48,400 nt of DNA, from assembly GCA_052148715.1 (NCBI GenBank), contig JBKQHQ010000180.1:1-48400 (forward strand). Direction: 5' to 3'. The notes beneath the pieces were generated by a model that searched no databases, was not told the DNA's origin, and saw nothing but the letters and a program-made list of their open reading frames with translations. The stretch comes from JBKQHQ01 sp052148715. GTDB taxonomy: Bacteria; Pseudomonadota; Alphaproteobacteria; Rhizobiales; Xanthobacteraceae. A program made the translations under genes and the position numbers. Numbering within the stretch: position 1 is the first letter of the stretch; every line of letters starts with the position of its first letter. Positions 1-8,119 of this stretch are shown here, piece by piece.

Positions 1-120
1 ATACCGGCGATCGAATGACCATCCCCATCTCAACCCTCCACCTACGTGAGGCTCGACAAGGCACTGATTCTCAATAAAAATCGAATGCGGCCTTCTGACT
101 CAGGCCGTTATGACTCAGTA

Positions 121-184
121 GGATTAGCCGAAGGCGTAATCCGCCATTCGCGGCAGGACGGCGGATTGCGCTCCGCTCATCCAC
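121..184. repeat. Dispersed-type hairpin repeat upstream of the thioesterase gene
   Basis: GGATTAGCC (121-129) and GGCGTAATCC (133-142) form a hairpin with a GAA loop and one bulged G. It is followed by a related GCGGATTGCGCTCCGCTC segment at 161-178. Sequences of this type, resembling attaAtccgcc/ggattagcc palindromes, occur as intergenic dispersed repeats in many rhizobial genomes (recalled from general knowledge). Only one copy is seen in this window. The rest of 1-221 holds nothing else that I can call. Confidence 0.45.
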
Positions 185-221
185 CCTTCGGCGTGCGAAA
201 CATCGGCAAGGGGAGCTGACG

Positions 222-650
222 ATGCCCGATCTTTCCCGGCTCGTGCCCGGCCTGCAAGGCTCGGCCGAGATCGTCGTCGGCGAGGAGCAGACGGCGCCAC
301 GTGTCGGCAGCGGCTTGGTGCATGTCCTGGCTACCCCGGTCATGATCAACCTGATGGAAGCCGCCGCGCTGGATGCGGCCGAGCAGTTGCTGCCGTCCGG
401 ACACCAGAGCCTTGGAACACACCTCGCGGTCGCGCACTATGCGGCGACGCCGACCGGTATGCGCGTGCGCGCGACCGCCGAGCTGGTGCGGGTCGAGGGA
501 CGCGCCCTTGAGTTCCGGGTCGAGGCGTTCGACGACAATGAACGGATCGGCGACGGTACGCATACGAGGGTCGTCGTCAATGTGGCGCGCTTCGACGAAC
601 GCGTGCAGCGAAAACTTCGCGACCGCCGTGACAGCCGGCGTCGACCATAG
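222..650 (+). CDS. Thioesterase family protein (FlK-like hotdog)
   Basis: This 142-residue protein matches the fluoroacetyl-CoA-thioesterase-like branch of the hotdog superfamily, which usually hydrolyses acyl-CoAs. Family features visible are the N-terminal segment ending in VGSGLVHVLATPVMINLMEAAA (residues about 28-49, read in pieces), the substrate-facing stretch with SLGTHLAVAHYAATP, and the strand pair VRATAELVRVEGRALEFRVEAFD. The GTHLAVAH segment is typical of the family. The physiological substrate cannot be told. The start is ATG with GGGGAG about 8 nt upstream. The next gene, gshA, begins 137 bp downstream on the same strand, so co-transcription is possible but not shown. The C-terminus is Arg-rich (RDRRDSRRRP), unusual for the fold and probably a disordered tail. 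Confidence 0.85.
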   Translation: MPDLSRLVPGLQGSAEIVVGEEQTAPRVGSGLVHVLATPVMINLMEAAALDAAEQLLPSGHQSLGTHLAVAHYAATPTGMRVRATAELVRVEGRALEFRVEAFDDNERIGDGTHTRVVVNVARFDERVQRKLRDRRDSRRRP

Positions 651-787
651 TTGTGCGCCGTTTGGCGCGGGCTCCGGGCGGCAAATCGGCGCCACCATCG
701 CCCGAACATGCGCCAGACCGAGCCGCCCGGCATTGCGCTGGCGGCCAGCCGCACTGTAAGTTCCCGGCCCTTTTGTTCGGACCCCGC

Positions 788-2158
788 ATGGCACGCGATC
801 AGATCGACATGACGCCGGTCGAGACGCGCGACGAGCTCGTCGCCTGGCTCGCTTCCGGCGCCCGGCCGAAGTCGGAGTTTCGCATCGGCACCGAGCACGA
901 GAAGTTCCCCTTCGCGGTCGGCCGGCATGAGCCCGTGCCCTACGAGGGTAGGCGCAGCATTCGCGCGCTGCTCGACGGCATGCGGATGCTGCTCGGTTGG
1001 GAGCCGATCATGGAGGGTGACGCCATCATTGGGCTGCTCGACGTGACCGGCGGCGGCGCGATCTCGCTCGAGCCGGGCGGCCAGTTCGAGCTGTCCGGTG
1101 CGCCGGTCAAGACCGTGCACCACACCTTTCGCGAGCTGCAGGCGCATCTGGCGCAGCTGCGCGAGGTCGCCGAGCCGCTCGGCATCGGCTTCCTCGGGCT
1201 CGGCATGACGCCGAAATGGACCCGCGCCGAGGTCCCGGTGATGCCGAAGGGCCGCTACCGGATCATGACGAACTACATGCCGAAGGTCGGCGGCCATGGG
1301 CTCGACATGATGTACCGGACCTGCACGGTGCAGACCAACCTCGACTTTGCCTCCGAGGCCGACATGGTGAAGAAACTGCGCGTCTCGCTCGCGCTGCAGC
1401 CGGTGGCGACGGCGCTGTTCGCGAACTCGCCCTTCACCGAAGGCAAGCCCAACGGCTTTCTGTCGTTCCGCTCGCAGATCTGGAAGGACACCGACCCGGA
1501 CCGCTCCGGCATGCTGCCCTGGGCCTTCGAGCCGGCGATGGGTTTTGAGCGGTGGGTCGACTACGCGCTCGACGTGCCGATGTATTTCGTCAAGCGGGGC
1601 GACCGCTACATCGACGTGGCAGGCTCCTCGTTCCGCGCGCTGATGAACGGCAAGCTGCCGCAGCTGCCCGGCGAGCGCGCGAGCATTTCCGATTGGGCGA
1701 ACCATCTGAGCACGATTTTTCCGGAGGTGCGGCTCAAGCGCTATCTGGAGATGCGCGGCGCCGACAGCGGCCCGTGGCGGCGGCTGCCGGCGCTGCCGGC
1801 CTATTGGGTCGGCCTCCTCTATGACGACACCTCCCTCGATGCGGCTTGGGAGCTGGTGAAGAGCTGGACCGCCAAGGAGCGGCAGAAGCTGCGCGACGAT
1901 GTGCCGGCGTTGGGTTTTGCGGCGGTGATCGGAGGCGTGACGGTGCTCGATCTCGCCCGGCAGACGCTCGAGCTTGCGCGCGCCGGCCTTGCGCGGCGCG
2001 ACCGGTTGGACGCCCACGGCTGCGACGAGACCCGCTTCCTCGAACCTTTGCTTGAATTTCTCGAGCGCGGCATCACGCCGGCCGAGGAGCTCTTGGAGAA
2101 ATTCCACGGGCCCTGGGGCGGCTCGGTTGAGCCGGTCTTTACCGAATACGCCTATTGA
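788..2158 (+). CDS. gshA: Glutamate-cysteine ligase (plant/alphaproteobacterial type)
   Basis: This 456-residue enzyme catalyses ATP-dependent joining of glutamate and cysteine, the first step of glutathione synthesis in the cytosol. It belongs to the GCS2/plant-type family common in alphaproteobacteria: the N-terminus carries the FRIGTEHEKF glutamate-site motif, followed by GGGAISLEPGGQFELSGAP, PKGRYRIMTNYMPKVGG and the TVQTNLDF block. Length fits the family. The open frame extends upstream to 653, but the upstream part is low-complexity and the ATG at 788 (MARDQIDMTPV) fits family N-termini. The stop is followed by a palindromic repeat (2199-2247). No glutathione synthetase gene is in the window. 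Confidence 0.95.
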   Translation: MARDQIDMTPVETRDELVAWLASGARPKSEFRIGTEHEKFPFAVGRHEPVPYEGRRSIRALLDGMRMLLGWEPIMEGDAIIGLLDVTGGGAISLEPGGQFELSGAPVKTVHHTFRELQAHLAQLREVAEPLGIGFLGLGMTPKWTRAEVPVMPKGRYRIMTNYMPKVGGHGLDMMYRTCTVQTNLDFASEADMVKKLRVSLALQPVATALFANSPFTEGKPNGFLSFRSQIWKDTDPDRSGMLPWAFEPAMGFERWVDYALDVPMYFVKRGDRYIDVAGSSFRALMNGKLPQLPGERASISDWANHLSTIFPEVRLKRYLEMRGADSGPWRRLPALPAYWVGLLYDDTSLDAAWELVKSWTAKERQKLRDDVPALGFAAVIGGVTVLDLARQTLELARAGLARRDRLDAHGCDETRFLEPLLEFLERGITPAEELLEKFHGPWGGSVEPVFTEYAY

Positions 2159-2198
2159 GCCCGATCGACGCGAAGCACGCCGAACGCTGCGCCTGTTG

Positions 2199-2247
2199 GA
2201 GCATGATCTTTTCCGAAAACCGGTGCCCACTTTTCGGGATCATGCTC
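2199..2247. repeat. REP-like palindromic element, copy 1 (inverted, short form)
   Basis: Perfect 10-bp terminal inverted repeats GAGCATGATC (2199-2208) and GATCATGCTC (2238-2247) enclose a second pair, CCGAAAA (2213-2219) and TTTTCGG (2231-2237), with core CCGGTGCCCAC. The core is the reverse complement of the GTGGGCACCGG of copies 2 and 3, and this copy lacks their internal CCCTCGGG/CCCGAGGG hairpin. It lies between the convergent gshA and lysR genes. Confidence 0.85.
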
Positions 2248-2249
2248 AG

Positions 2250-3131
2250 TCACTCCGCCGCGCGCGCAGTCTCCGAGAGGTTATCCAGCGAGGAGATGAT
2301 GTGCTCGGCGAGCGCGTCCGCAAGCGCGGAGCGCTCGTGCGCGTTGCGCAGGAGGCCGATCCGGCAGGACGGCAGCTCGGGAAATCCGTCCGCCGGACCG
2401 AGCACCCGCATTCCGGGCCGCAGACCAGATTCGGGCAGCACCGAGACCGCAAGGCCGGCGAGGACCGCCGCCGCCACCGCTCCGGCGTTCGAGCTTGAAT
2501 AGAGGAGCCGGTAGGGGCGCGCGACCGCTTCCAGCGCCTCGAGTGCCATGCGCCGCCAGCTGCAGCTCGGACGGCCGAGCGCAAGCGGCAGCCGCTCCGC
2601 GATGTGGATCGAATGGCGGTTCGAAGCCACCCACAGCAGACGCTCGCGGCGAAAAATTTCGGCCGCGCGGGTTGCGTCGCAATTGGTGGCGATGGCGAGA
2701 TCAAGCTCGCCCGCGTCGATACGCTCGATCAAATCGACCGTCGGCTCGCAGATCACGCTCAGCTCGGCGCCCGGATAGGCGCGCGAGAACCGCGCCATGA
2801 TCTCCGGCAAATAGCGGTCCACATAATCATCCGGCACGCCGAGCCGCACCCGGCCCGAAAGCTCGGCATCGGAGAAGGCCGCCACCGCCTCGACATTCAG
2901 CCGCACGATGCGCCGCGCATAGTCGAGGAGCCGCTCGCCATCCTCCGTCAGCTTCGAGGCGCGTCCGTCGCGGGCGAAGATCGGCCGTTCGAGCCGCTCC
3001 TCCAGCCGCTTCATCTGCATGGACACCGCCGACTGGGTCTTGTGCACCACGTCGGCCGCCCTGGTGAAGCTGCCGCTCTCGACGATGGCGATGAAGGTGC
3101 GCAGTTGGTCCACATCGAGCAGGGCGGCCAT
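2250..3131 (-). CDS. LysR-family transcriptional regulator
   Basis: A 293-residue regulator. Residues about 5-65 form the winged helix-turn-helix (DQLRTFIAIVESGSFTRAAD, then KTQSAVSMQMKRLEE), which is diagnostic for LysR. The remainder is the periplasmic-binding-like effector domain (GRVRLGVPDDYVDRYLPEIM starts at about 94). The effector is unknown. It is divergent from the DUF1127 gene at 3301, with 169 bp between. LysR proteins often control the divergent neighbour and themselves, so that gene is the first candidate target. A promoter for it is visible at 3178-3206. Confidence 0.93.
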   Translation of the reverse strand: MAALLDVDQLRTFIAIVESGSFTRAADVVHKTQSAVSMQMKRLEERLERPIFARDGRASKLTEDGERLLDYARRIVRLNVEAVAAFSDAELSGRVRLGVPDDYVDRYLPEIMARFSRAYPGAELSVICEPTVDLIERIDAGELDLAIATNCDATRAAEIFRRERLLWVASNRHSIHIAERLPLALGRPSCSWRRMALEALEAVARPYRLLYSSSNAGAVAAAVLAGLAVSVLPESGLRPGMRVLGPADGFPELPSCRIGLLRNAHERSALADALAEHIISSLDNLSETARAAE

Positions 3132-3177
3132 GGCGGAATTCCATTCAATGGCTTCACATCAAAAGCGGTGATCAATC

Positions 3178-3206
3178 AGATTACAAACATTCGTTTCACT
3201 TATCAA
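3178..3206 (-). promoter_or_regulatory. Sigma70-like promoter for the lysR gene
   Basis: Read on the minus strand, TTGATA (3206-3201) and TAATCT (3183-3178) are separated by exactly 17 nt. This would start transcription near 3171, about 40 nt before the ATG at 3131. The match is good for both hexamers. It is inferred from sequence only. Confidence 0.5.
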
Positions 3207-3300
3207 TGGTCTTCGGCCATGGTAGCGGCGTTCCGGCAAGCCATTTTGGTCGTCGCGCCCGATCCCGAGCGGGCGCACCCCGGAACTATTGGAGGCTCCA

Positions 3301-3582
3301 ATGACTCCGGCTTTCTGGCTGCTCCGCGCCGGCCTCATGGCGTTCATGCAGGCGATCATCGCCTTAGGTGGCTTCGTGGCGCGCGGCGCCCGTCGATTGG
3401 GCCGCGGGTTTCGCCGCCGCCGAGCCCGGATTGTTGCCGTGACCGATGCGCGCCTGCTCGACGACATGGGTATCTCCCGCGATGTCCTGTGCGAGGTATT
3501 TCGCGAGCCGGGCGCACGACGCGAGGCCAGAACCGGCCGCCCGTTCCCGCCGACCGATCGGCCCGCGCGGCACCACTTCTGA
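3301..3582 (+). CDS. DUF1127-family small protein
   Basis: A 93-residue protein whose middle (residues about 50-65, DARLLDDMGISRDVLCEV) matches the DUF1127/YjiS-like motif of small Arg-rich alphaproteobacterial proteins. Some members are known to act in RNA turnover and in nutrient responses; the role of this one is not known. The N-terminal third is hydrophobic (FWLLRAGLMAFMQAIIALGG), followed by a very Arg-rich stretch, so membrane association or nucleic-acid binding are both possible. The ATG at 3301 is preceded by GGAGG with a 5-nt spacer, which decides the start over an upstream TTG at 3289. It is divergent from the LysR gene. Confidence 0.75.
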   Translation: MTPAFWLLRAGLMAFMQAIIALGGFVARGARRLGRGFRRRRARIVAVTDARLLDDMGISRDVLCEVFREPGARREARTGRPFPPTDRPARHHF

Positions 3583-3787
3583 TGTTTCAAGGCCGCCGTC
3601 CCCCCCGCGGCCTGATCCGGCCGCGATCCTCCCCACTCACGGCCGGGTAGCGCCCCCGCCGGCCCGCCGGCGGGCGCCGCTCAACTTCGACAGTTGATGG
3701 ACCTGTCCACAGGGCTCGCGTTGGCGGTTGAGCTTCTCTAACATCGCCGCGGGGCGCGATGAGTCTGGGAAAAAGGCGGTGGCGGGC

Positions 3788-4339
3788 ATGCGCTACGGGC
3801 CAAGGCTCTGGTGGTGCGCCCTGCCTCTGGCATTAGTCGGCATTGTCTTATGCACGCCTGCGCTTGCGCAGTTGGGCTATGATCGTCCGGGCGGCGACTA
3901 CACAAGCGTTCCGATCCGCTCCGGCGACCCGGTCCTTTGCGCGACCCGATGCGAGCACGATTCACGGTGCCGCGCCTGGAGCTTCTCCTATCCGGCAACG
4001 AAGACGCCTTTGGCCGTTTGCTGGCTCAAGAGCGAAGTCACCGCCCGCGCCGAGGATGTCTGCTGCATTTCCGGGGTGCGCGGCGCCGGCGTGGTCGAGC
4101 CGCGCGTCGGGACCACCGAATATGGCATCGATCGTCCCGGCGGTGACTACCGCAATTTCGAGCTCCCACCTGATCCGACCGCCGGCTCCTGCGGCAAGGC
4201 CTGCGAAGCGGAAACCAAATGCCGCGCCTGGACCTATCTACGACCGGGCTATTCCGGCACTGCGGCGCGCTGCTACCTCAAGGACCGGGTCAAGCCGCCG
4301 CGGCGGCGGCCGTGTTGCATCTCGGGCGTGGTGCGCTGA
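3788..4339 (+). CDS. Exported protein with two PAN/Apple-like domains
   Basis: A 183-residue protein from the ATG at 3788. A signal peptide is clear (LWWCALPLALVGIVLCTPALA, cleavage near AQ). The mature part has two tandem repeats, each beginning YDRPGGDY or IDRPGGDY, with a CATRCEHDSRCRAWSF/CGKACEAETKCRAWTY core and ending CCISGV. This spacing of Cys residues and the CRAW(S/T) motif are those of PAN_4-type domains, which bind proteins or carbohydrates. It is probably periplasmic or surface-exposed and disulfide-bonded. A TTG at 3728 in the same frame is a weaker start because it would bury the signal peptide. The stop codon overlaps the start of a palindromic repeat (4338). Confidence 0.85.
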   Translation: MRYGPRLWWCALPLALVGIVLCTPALAQLGYDRPGGDYTSVPIRSGDPVLCATRCEHDSRCRAWSFSYPATKTPLAVCWLKSEVTARAEDVCCISGVRGAGVVEPRVGTTEYGIDRPGGDYRNFELPPDPTAGSCGKACEAETKCRAWTYLRPGYSGTAARCYLKDRVKPPRRRPCCISGVVR

Positions 4340-4412
4340 GCATGATCCCGAAAAAGCCTGCCCTCGGGCTTGACCCGAGGGTGGGCACCGGTTTTCGGAA
4401 AAGATCATGCTC
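4338..4412. repeat. REP-like palindromic element, copy 2 (long form)
   Basis: Terminal inverted repeats GAGCATGATC (4338-4347) and GATCATGCTC (4403-4412) are identical to those of copy 1. The interior has CCCTCGGG...CCCGAGGG as a nested hairpin followed by GTGGGCACCGG and TTTTCGG. The first two bases overlap the TGA of the PAN-domain gene. It lies between convergent genes, so a terminator role is possible. Confidence 0.88.
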
Positions 4413-4465
4413 CAACAATAGGAAGGCCCGGCCGCCAATAGATTTTCCGGCAACGAGACTGTAGT

Positions 4466-5890
4466 TCAGCCGGTCCCGCCGACGGTGATGCGGTCCATGC
4501 GTAAGGTCGGCTGGCCGACGCCGACCGGCACGCCTTGGCCGTTCTTGCCGCAGGTGCCGATCCCGCTGTCGAGCGACAGGTCATTGCCGATCATGCTGAT
4601 GCGGTGAAGGTCGGTTGGACCGTTGCCGATCAGCATGGCGCCCTTCACCGGCGCGCCGACCTTGCCGTTCTCGATCCGATAGGCTTCGGTGCACTGGAAG
4701 ACGTACTTGCCCGACGTGATATCGACCTGGCCGCCGCCGAAATTCACCGCGTAGATCCCGTCCTTCACCGAAGCGATGATTTCGGCGGGATCATGCGTAC
4801 CGGCCAGCATGTAGGTGTTGGTCATGCGCGGCATCGGCACGTGCGCATAGCTTTCGCGCCGCCCGTTGCCGGTGGGCCGCATGCCCATGAGGCGGGCGTT
4901 CTGCCGATCCTGCATGTAGCCGACCAGAATGCCGTCCTCGATCAGCACCGTGCGGTTGGTCGGCGTGCCCTCGTCGTCGATCGACAGCGAGCCGCGCCGG
5001 CCGGCGATGGTGCCGTCATCAACAACCGTGACGCCGGCCGCTGCCACCTTTTGGCCCATCAGCCCGGCAAAAGCCGACGTCTGCTTGCGGTTGAAATCGC
5101 CTTCGAGGCCGTGGCCGACCGCTTCGTGCAACATGACGCCGGGCCAGCCCGGTCCGAGCACCACGTCCATCTCTCCCGCCGGCGCCGGGACCGATTCGAG
5201 ATTGACCAGCGCCTGGCGCACCGCATCGTCAACGGCGTCCCGCCAGGCGTGGGTCTCGATGAAGCGTTGATAGCCTTCCCGTCCGCCGTGGCCGTGGCTG
5301 CCGGTTTCCTGCCGATCGCCGTCACCCGCGACCACCGATACATTCACCCGCACCAGCGGCCGTACATCGCGGTAGGTCTCGCCGTCGGCACGCTCGATCT
5401 CGATCACCTGCCAAGTGGCGGCAACGCTCGCCGACACTTGCCGGACCCGCGGATCTTTCTTGCGCGCATAGGCGTCGATCGCTTCGAGCAGCTTGATCTT
5501 GGCCTCGAAGCTCGGCGCGCCAAGCGGGTTCTCGTCGCCATAGAGGCGCACATTGGTGTGGCCGGGCGCGTCCGCATACTGGCCTGAATGTCCGCTGTTC
5601 ACAGCCCGAACCGCCTCAGCGGCGCGCGCGAGCGCGGCTTCGGAGACATCGGAGGCATGGGCATAACCGATCGCCTCGCCCTTGACTGCGCGCAGCCCCA
5701 ATCCTTGCGCCGTATCGTAGGTCGCCTGCTTCAATCGGCCATTGTCGAAGACCAGCACCTCCGACTGTCGATATTCCAGAAACAGCTCGCCGTCGTCGGC
5801 GCCCGCGAGACTGTGCGCGAGATGGCGGCGAACGCGCGCCCGGTCGAGCCCGGCGCGGTCGATCAAGGAGGTGGTCGAGGTCAAAGCCAT
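4466..5890 (-). CDS. tldD: Metalloprotease TldD
   Basis: This 474-residue protein is a full-length TldD, the catalytic half of the TldD/TldE(PmbA) heterodimeric protease. In other bacteria that complex trims unfolded peptides, matures microcin B17 and degrades the CcdA antitoxin. The metal and catalytic motif HExxxH is visible as HEAVGHGLEGD with H255, E256 and H260. The glycine-rich C-terminal part with GNGRRESYAHVPMPRMTN is also family-typical. No pmbA is in the window. The ATG at 5890 gives the expected N-terminus. It is followed on the same strand by nothing close, and preceded by the ialB cluster with 85 bp between. Confidence 0.95.
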   Translation of the reverse strand: MALTSTTSLIDRAGLDRARVRRHLAHSLAGADDGELFLEYRQSEVLVFDNGRLKQATYDTAQGLGLRAVKGEAIGYAHASDVSEAALARAAEAVRAVNSGHSGQYADAPGHTNVRLYGDENPLGAPSFEAKIKLLEAIDAYARKKDPRVRQVSASVAATWQVIEIERADGETYRDVRPLVRVNVSVVAGDGDRQETGSHGHGGREGYQRFIETHAWRDAVDDAVRQALVNLESVPAPAGEMDVVLGPGWPGVMLHEAVGHGLEGDFNRKQTSAFAGLMGQKVAAAGVTVVDDGTIAGRRGSLSIDDEGTPTNRTVLIEDGILVGYMQDRQNARLMGMRPTGNGRRESYAHVPMPRMTNTYMLAGTHDPAEIIASVKDGIYAVNFGGGQVDITSGKYVFQCTEAYRIENGKVGAPVKGAMLIGNGPTDLHRISMIGNDLSLDSGIGTCGKNGQGVPVGVGQPTLRMDRITVGGTG

Positions 5891-5975
5891 GATGATGTTC
5901 CAGCAGAACGGCGCTCGCCCACAGATAGGTCGAGAATGCGCCGAGTGCGAGGGCGACGAAAACGAATGATACGCG

Positions 5976-6608
5976 TTAAGGCAGCTTGTCGAAACCCTCG
6001 CGGAAGCCCTTTAGGCTGATGGGGAAGCCGATGCCCTCCTCCGGCCTCACGAAGATGATGAACGTGGCGGTCTGCCCGGTGCGCAATTGCTGCACCATGC
6101 TGTCATCCATCGGTACGTCGGCAGCGCAACCGTCGGGATAGCAGCGCACGAAATCCGTGCGACCGAGGTTGGTCTGGTCGATCTGCAGGCCCACGCCCGC
6201 CCGCAGCAGCACGCTCAGCGGGGCGATCACGCGCAGCCGCGCCGTGTGATCGGCACCCTTGATCACGATGACGGTGAGCATGAGATTGGCGTCAGCCTCG
6301 GAGGCCACTTGCTGCCGCAGTGAGCATTGCTCGCCCGGCGCGCCGGGCAAAGTTCCGCAGTGGATTTCCCAATCGCCGAAGACCGAACGAAGCGCCCCCT
6401 GCGCGGCGGCAGGGTCGGGCTGCGCGCTCAGCGCCAGCGCCGCGAAAACGAACAGACATATCCGCCAACCGGTACTCGCGCGCAGCGGTTGATCTCCACA
6501 TCGCTTCCTCAAGCGGACCCCACACTCCGCAACAAATCCAACGTGCCACGCGCGATGGCCTTTGGTGGACGCGCAGCGGCAAGCGATTACCCGATTTCTC
6601 AACCACAA
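5976..6608 (-). CDS. Invasion-associated locus B (IalB) family protein, paralogue 3
   Basis: The mature part carries the IalB fold signatures seen in all three neighbours: FGDWEIHC near the start, a Cys-rich middle (RCYPDGCAADVP) and a C-terminus of LKGFREGFDKLP. Members are periplasmic or secreted; Bartonella IalB aids erythrocyte invasion, but soil-bacterial homologues have no settled role. A signal peptide (WRICLFVFAALALSAQ, cleavage near AAAQG) is visible from about residue 48. The start is uncertain: the frame opens with a TTG at 6608 and I see no ATG or GTG between it and the signal peptide. It is the last of three tandem minus-strand paralogues. Confidence 0.85.
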   Translation of the reverse strand: MWLRNRVIACRCASTKGHRAWHVGFVAECGVRLRKRCGDQPLRASTGWRICLFVFAALALSAQPDPAAAQGALRSVFGDWEIHCGTLPGAPGEQCSLRQQVASEADANLMLTVIVIKGADHTARLRVIAPLSVLLRAGVGLQIDQTNLGRTDFVRCYPDGCAADVPMDDSMVQQLRTGQTATFIIFVRPEEGIGFPISLKGFREGFDKLP

Positions 6609-6643
6609 TTCCAGCGGGCTCGCAACGAAAGGGGCGGCGGACT

Positions 6644-7183
6644 TCAGGGAAGCTTGTCGAAGCCTTCGCTAAATCCCTTCAACGCAACGGGAAAGCCGAT
6701 ACCCTCCTCGGGAGAGAAGTAGATGGAGAACATGGCGGTCTGGCCGGTGCGCAGCTGCTTGATCACTCTCTCGTCCATCGGTGAGTCGGCGATGCAGCCT
6801 TTTGGCAGGCAGTGCTGAAACGGAATGTGTCCCAAATCGACATTGTCGACCCGCAGCCCGAGCTGAGCACTCAGCAAAACGTGAGTCGGCGCGATGACCC
6901 GGATCAAGCTGGCCTTCCGGTCCGCTGTCTTGAACACGAGGATCCCGAGCACGGCGTCGGAGCGATCCTTGTCTTCGACCTGGGCCGTGAGGGCGCACTG
7001 CTCACTCTGGGCACCAGGCGGCGTTTCGCAACGCAGTTGCCATTCGCCGAAGACCTGGCGGACTGCTCCCTGCGCGGCCGCTGGATCGGTTCGGCCGCAT
7101 AGCCCAAGCGTCAGCGCAACGGCGGCCAGGAACAAGCCCGCCCGCCATGCGATTGCCATTCGTGCGGCCCAAACCCTCCGCAT
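6644..7183 (-). CDS. IalB family protein, paralogue 2
   Basis: A 179-residue IalB-type protein. An N-terminal signal peptide (AWRAGLFLAAVALTLGLCG, cleavage near AAAQG) is followed by VFGEWQLRCETPPG, HCLPKGCIADSPMDE and the C-terminal LKGFSEGFDKLP. Two Cys in the middle segment, spaced as in both neighbours, probably form a disulfide. The ATG at 7183 begins it, and an ATG nine codons later (7159) would give a tighter signal peptide. It lies 35 bp from the next paralogue and 39 bp from the previous one, which suggests one transcript that arose by tandem duplication. Confidence 0.88.
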   Translation of the reverse strand: MRRVWAARMAIAWRAGLFLAAVALTLGLCGRTDPAAAQGAVRQVFGEWQLRCETPPGAQSEQCALTAQVEDKDRSDAVLGILVFKTADRKASLIRVIAPTHVLLSAQLGLRVDNVDLGHIPFQHCLPKGCIADSPMDERVIKQLRTGQTAMFSIYFSPEEGIGFPVALKGFSEGFDKLP

Positions 7184-7222
7184 TCGATCAGGTCCTTAAT
7201 TACCGCTGAGAAGGGAAGCAAG

Positions 7223-7756
7223 TCATGGAAGCTTGTCGAAGCCCTCGCTGAACCCCTTCAGGTCGACCGGGAAACTGATACCGTCTTCCGGCGTAAAAAA
7301 GATATGAAACCACGCCGTTCGACCGGTGCGCAGCTGCTTCATCAGAGCCTCATCGATTATCGGCTCGGCGATGCAGGCGTCGAACACGCAACGCTTGTAT
7401 AGAACGCGCCCGATCGGAGTGTCGTCGACCGTCAGGCCGAGAAACTGGTCGAGCTCGACGCCAGGCGGCGTGAGGATGCGCATGACGGGGTACTTCTTGT
7501 CCGCAGACTTGAACACGAGGATGTGGAGTACGGTATTGGGCCGATTGTCGGCGGCGACCGACTTGTACAGCTTGCATTCCTCGTCCTTGGTCCCCGGCGG
7601 CGTTTCGCAGCGGATCTGCCAGTCGCCGAAAGTCGCGCGGACGGCGCTCTGTGCGACCGCCAGATCGGGGCGACCACCGAGGGCCAGCGCCATCAGAATA
7701 GCTGCGAGGAGCATGCCTCCAAGCCCTCGCTTCCGAGCGCTGGTCGATGTCTGCAT
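7223..7756 (-). CDS. IalB family protein, paralogue 1
   Basis: A 177-residue IalB-type protein with signal peptide (GGMLLAAILMALALGG, cleavage near AVAQS), the FGDWQIRCETPPG block shared nearly word for word with paralogue 2, a Cys-containing middle (KRCVFDACIAEPI) and the LKGFSEGFDKLP terminus. The open frame runs back to 7831, but the ATG at 7756 has GAGGA 8 nt upstream and puts the signal peptide in the right place. It is the promoter-proximal gene of the three and is divergent from coxB. It is closer in sequence to paralogue 2 than to paralogue 3 by eye. Confidence 0.88.
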   Translation of the reverse strand: MQTSTSARKRGLGGMLLAAILMALALGGRPDLAVAQSAVRATFGDWQIRCETPPGTKDEECKLYKSVAADNRPNTVLHILVFKSADKKYPVMRILTPPGVELDQFLGLTVDDTPIGRVLYKRCVFDACIAEPIIDEALMKQLRTGRTAWFHIFFTPEDGISFPVDLKGFSEGFDKLP

Positions 7757-8119
7757 CGTCACAATCCTCAAATCGTCGGCGGCCGCCTCGTGCGGACGGA
7801 ACCGAATCGGGGCCGGTAACCTACCCACCAACGCGGCGCAGGGGTATCGAGAAAGCAGAAACCCCGCATTGTGGCGGCCGCGTGATGGCGGAGAGGGCTT
7901 GCGGCGCGGGGCGAAGACCTAGCCTTTTGTCGCAGGCGCGAAGGTGCATTGCGGGCCGGCCGGAATTGTGGTTTGAGAGACCGGGATTCCCCCCGTCCCG
8001 CCGCGCACCTGCGAGGCCCGTCGATCGGACGTTTGGCTCAGCGGGTGATGGTCCGGCAGCGAGCCCATACGCATGCTGCGCGGCCCTTATGGCGATTTCG
8101 TCGAAGGAGGACGATTCTG
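7757..8119. other. Intergenic region between ialB cluster and cox operon
   Basis: These 363 bp separate two divergent transcription units and must hold both promoters. I could not single out convincing hexamers. No coding frame with family resemblance is present, although the coxB frame stays open back to 7949. Confidence 0.5.

Noticed and set aside
71..794. Long minus-strand frames opposite the thioesterase gene
   Set aside because: They are Arg/Pro-rich shadow translations of a gene with clear family similarity on the plus strand.
437..2230. 597-codon minus-strand open frame opposite gshA
   Set aside because: It is a GC-rich antisense frame of a well-supported gene, and its translation (His/Arg/Ala-rich) has no domain.
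2627..2643. GGTTCGAAGCC resembling a tRNA T-loop
   Set aside because: It is inside the lysR coding sequence and no cloverleaf can be drawn around it.
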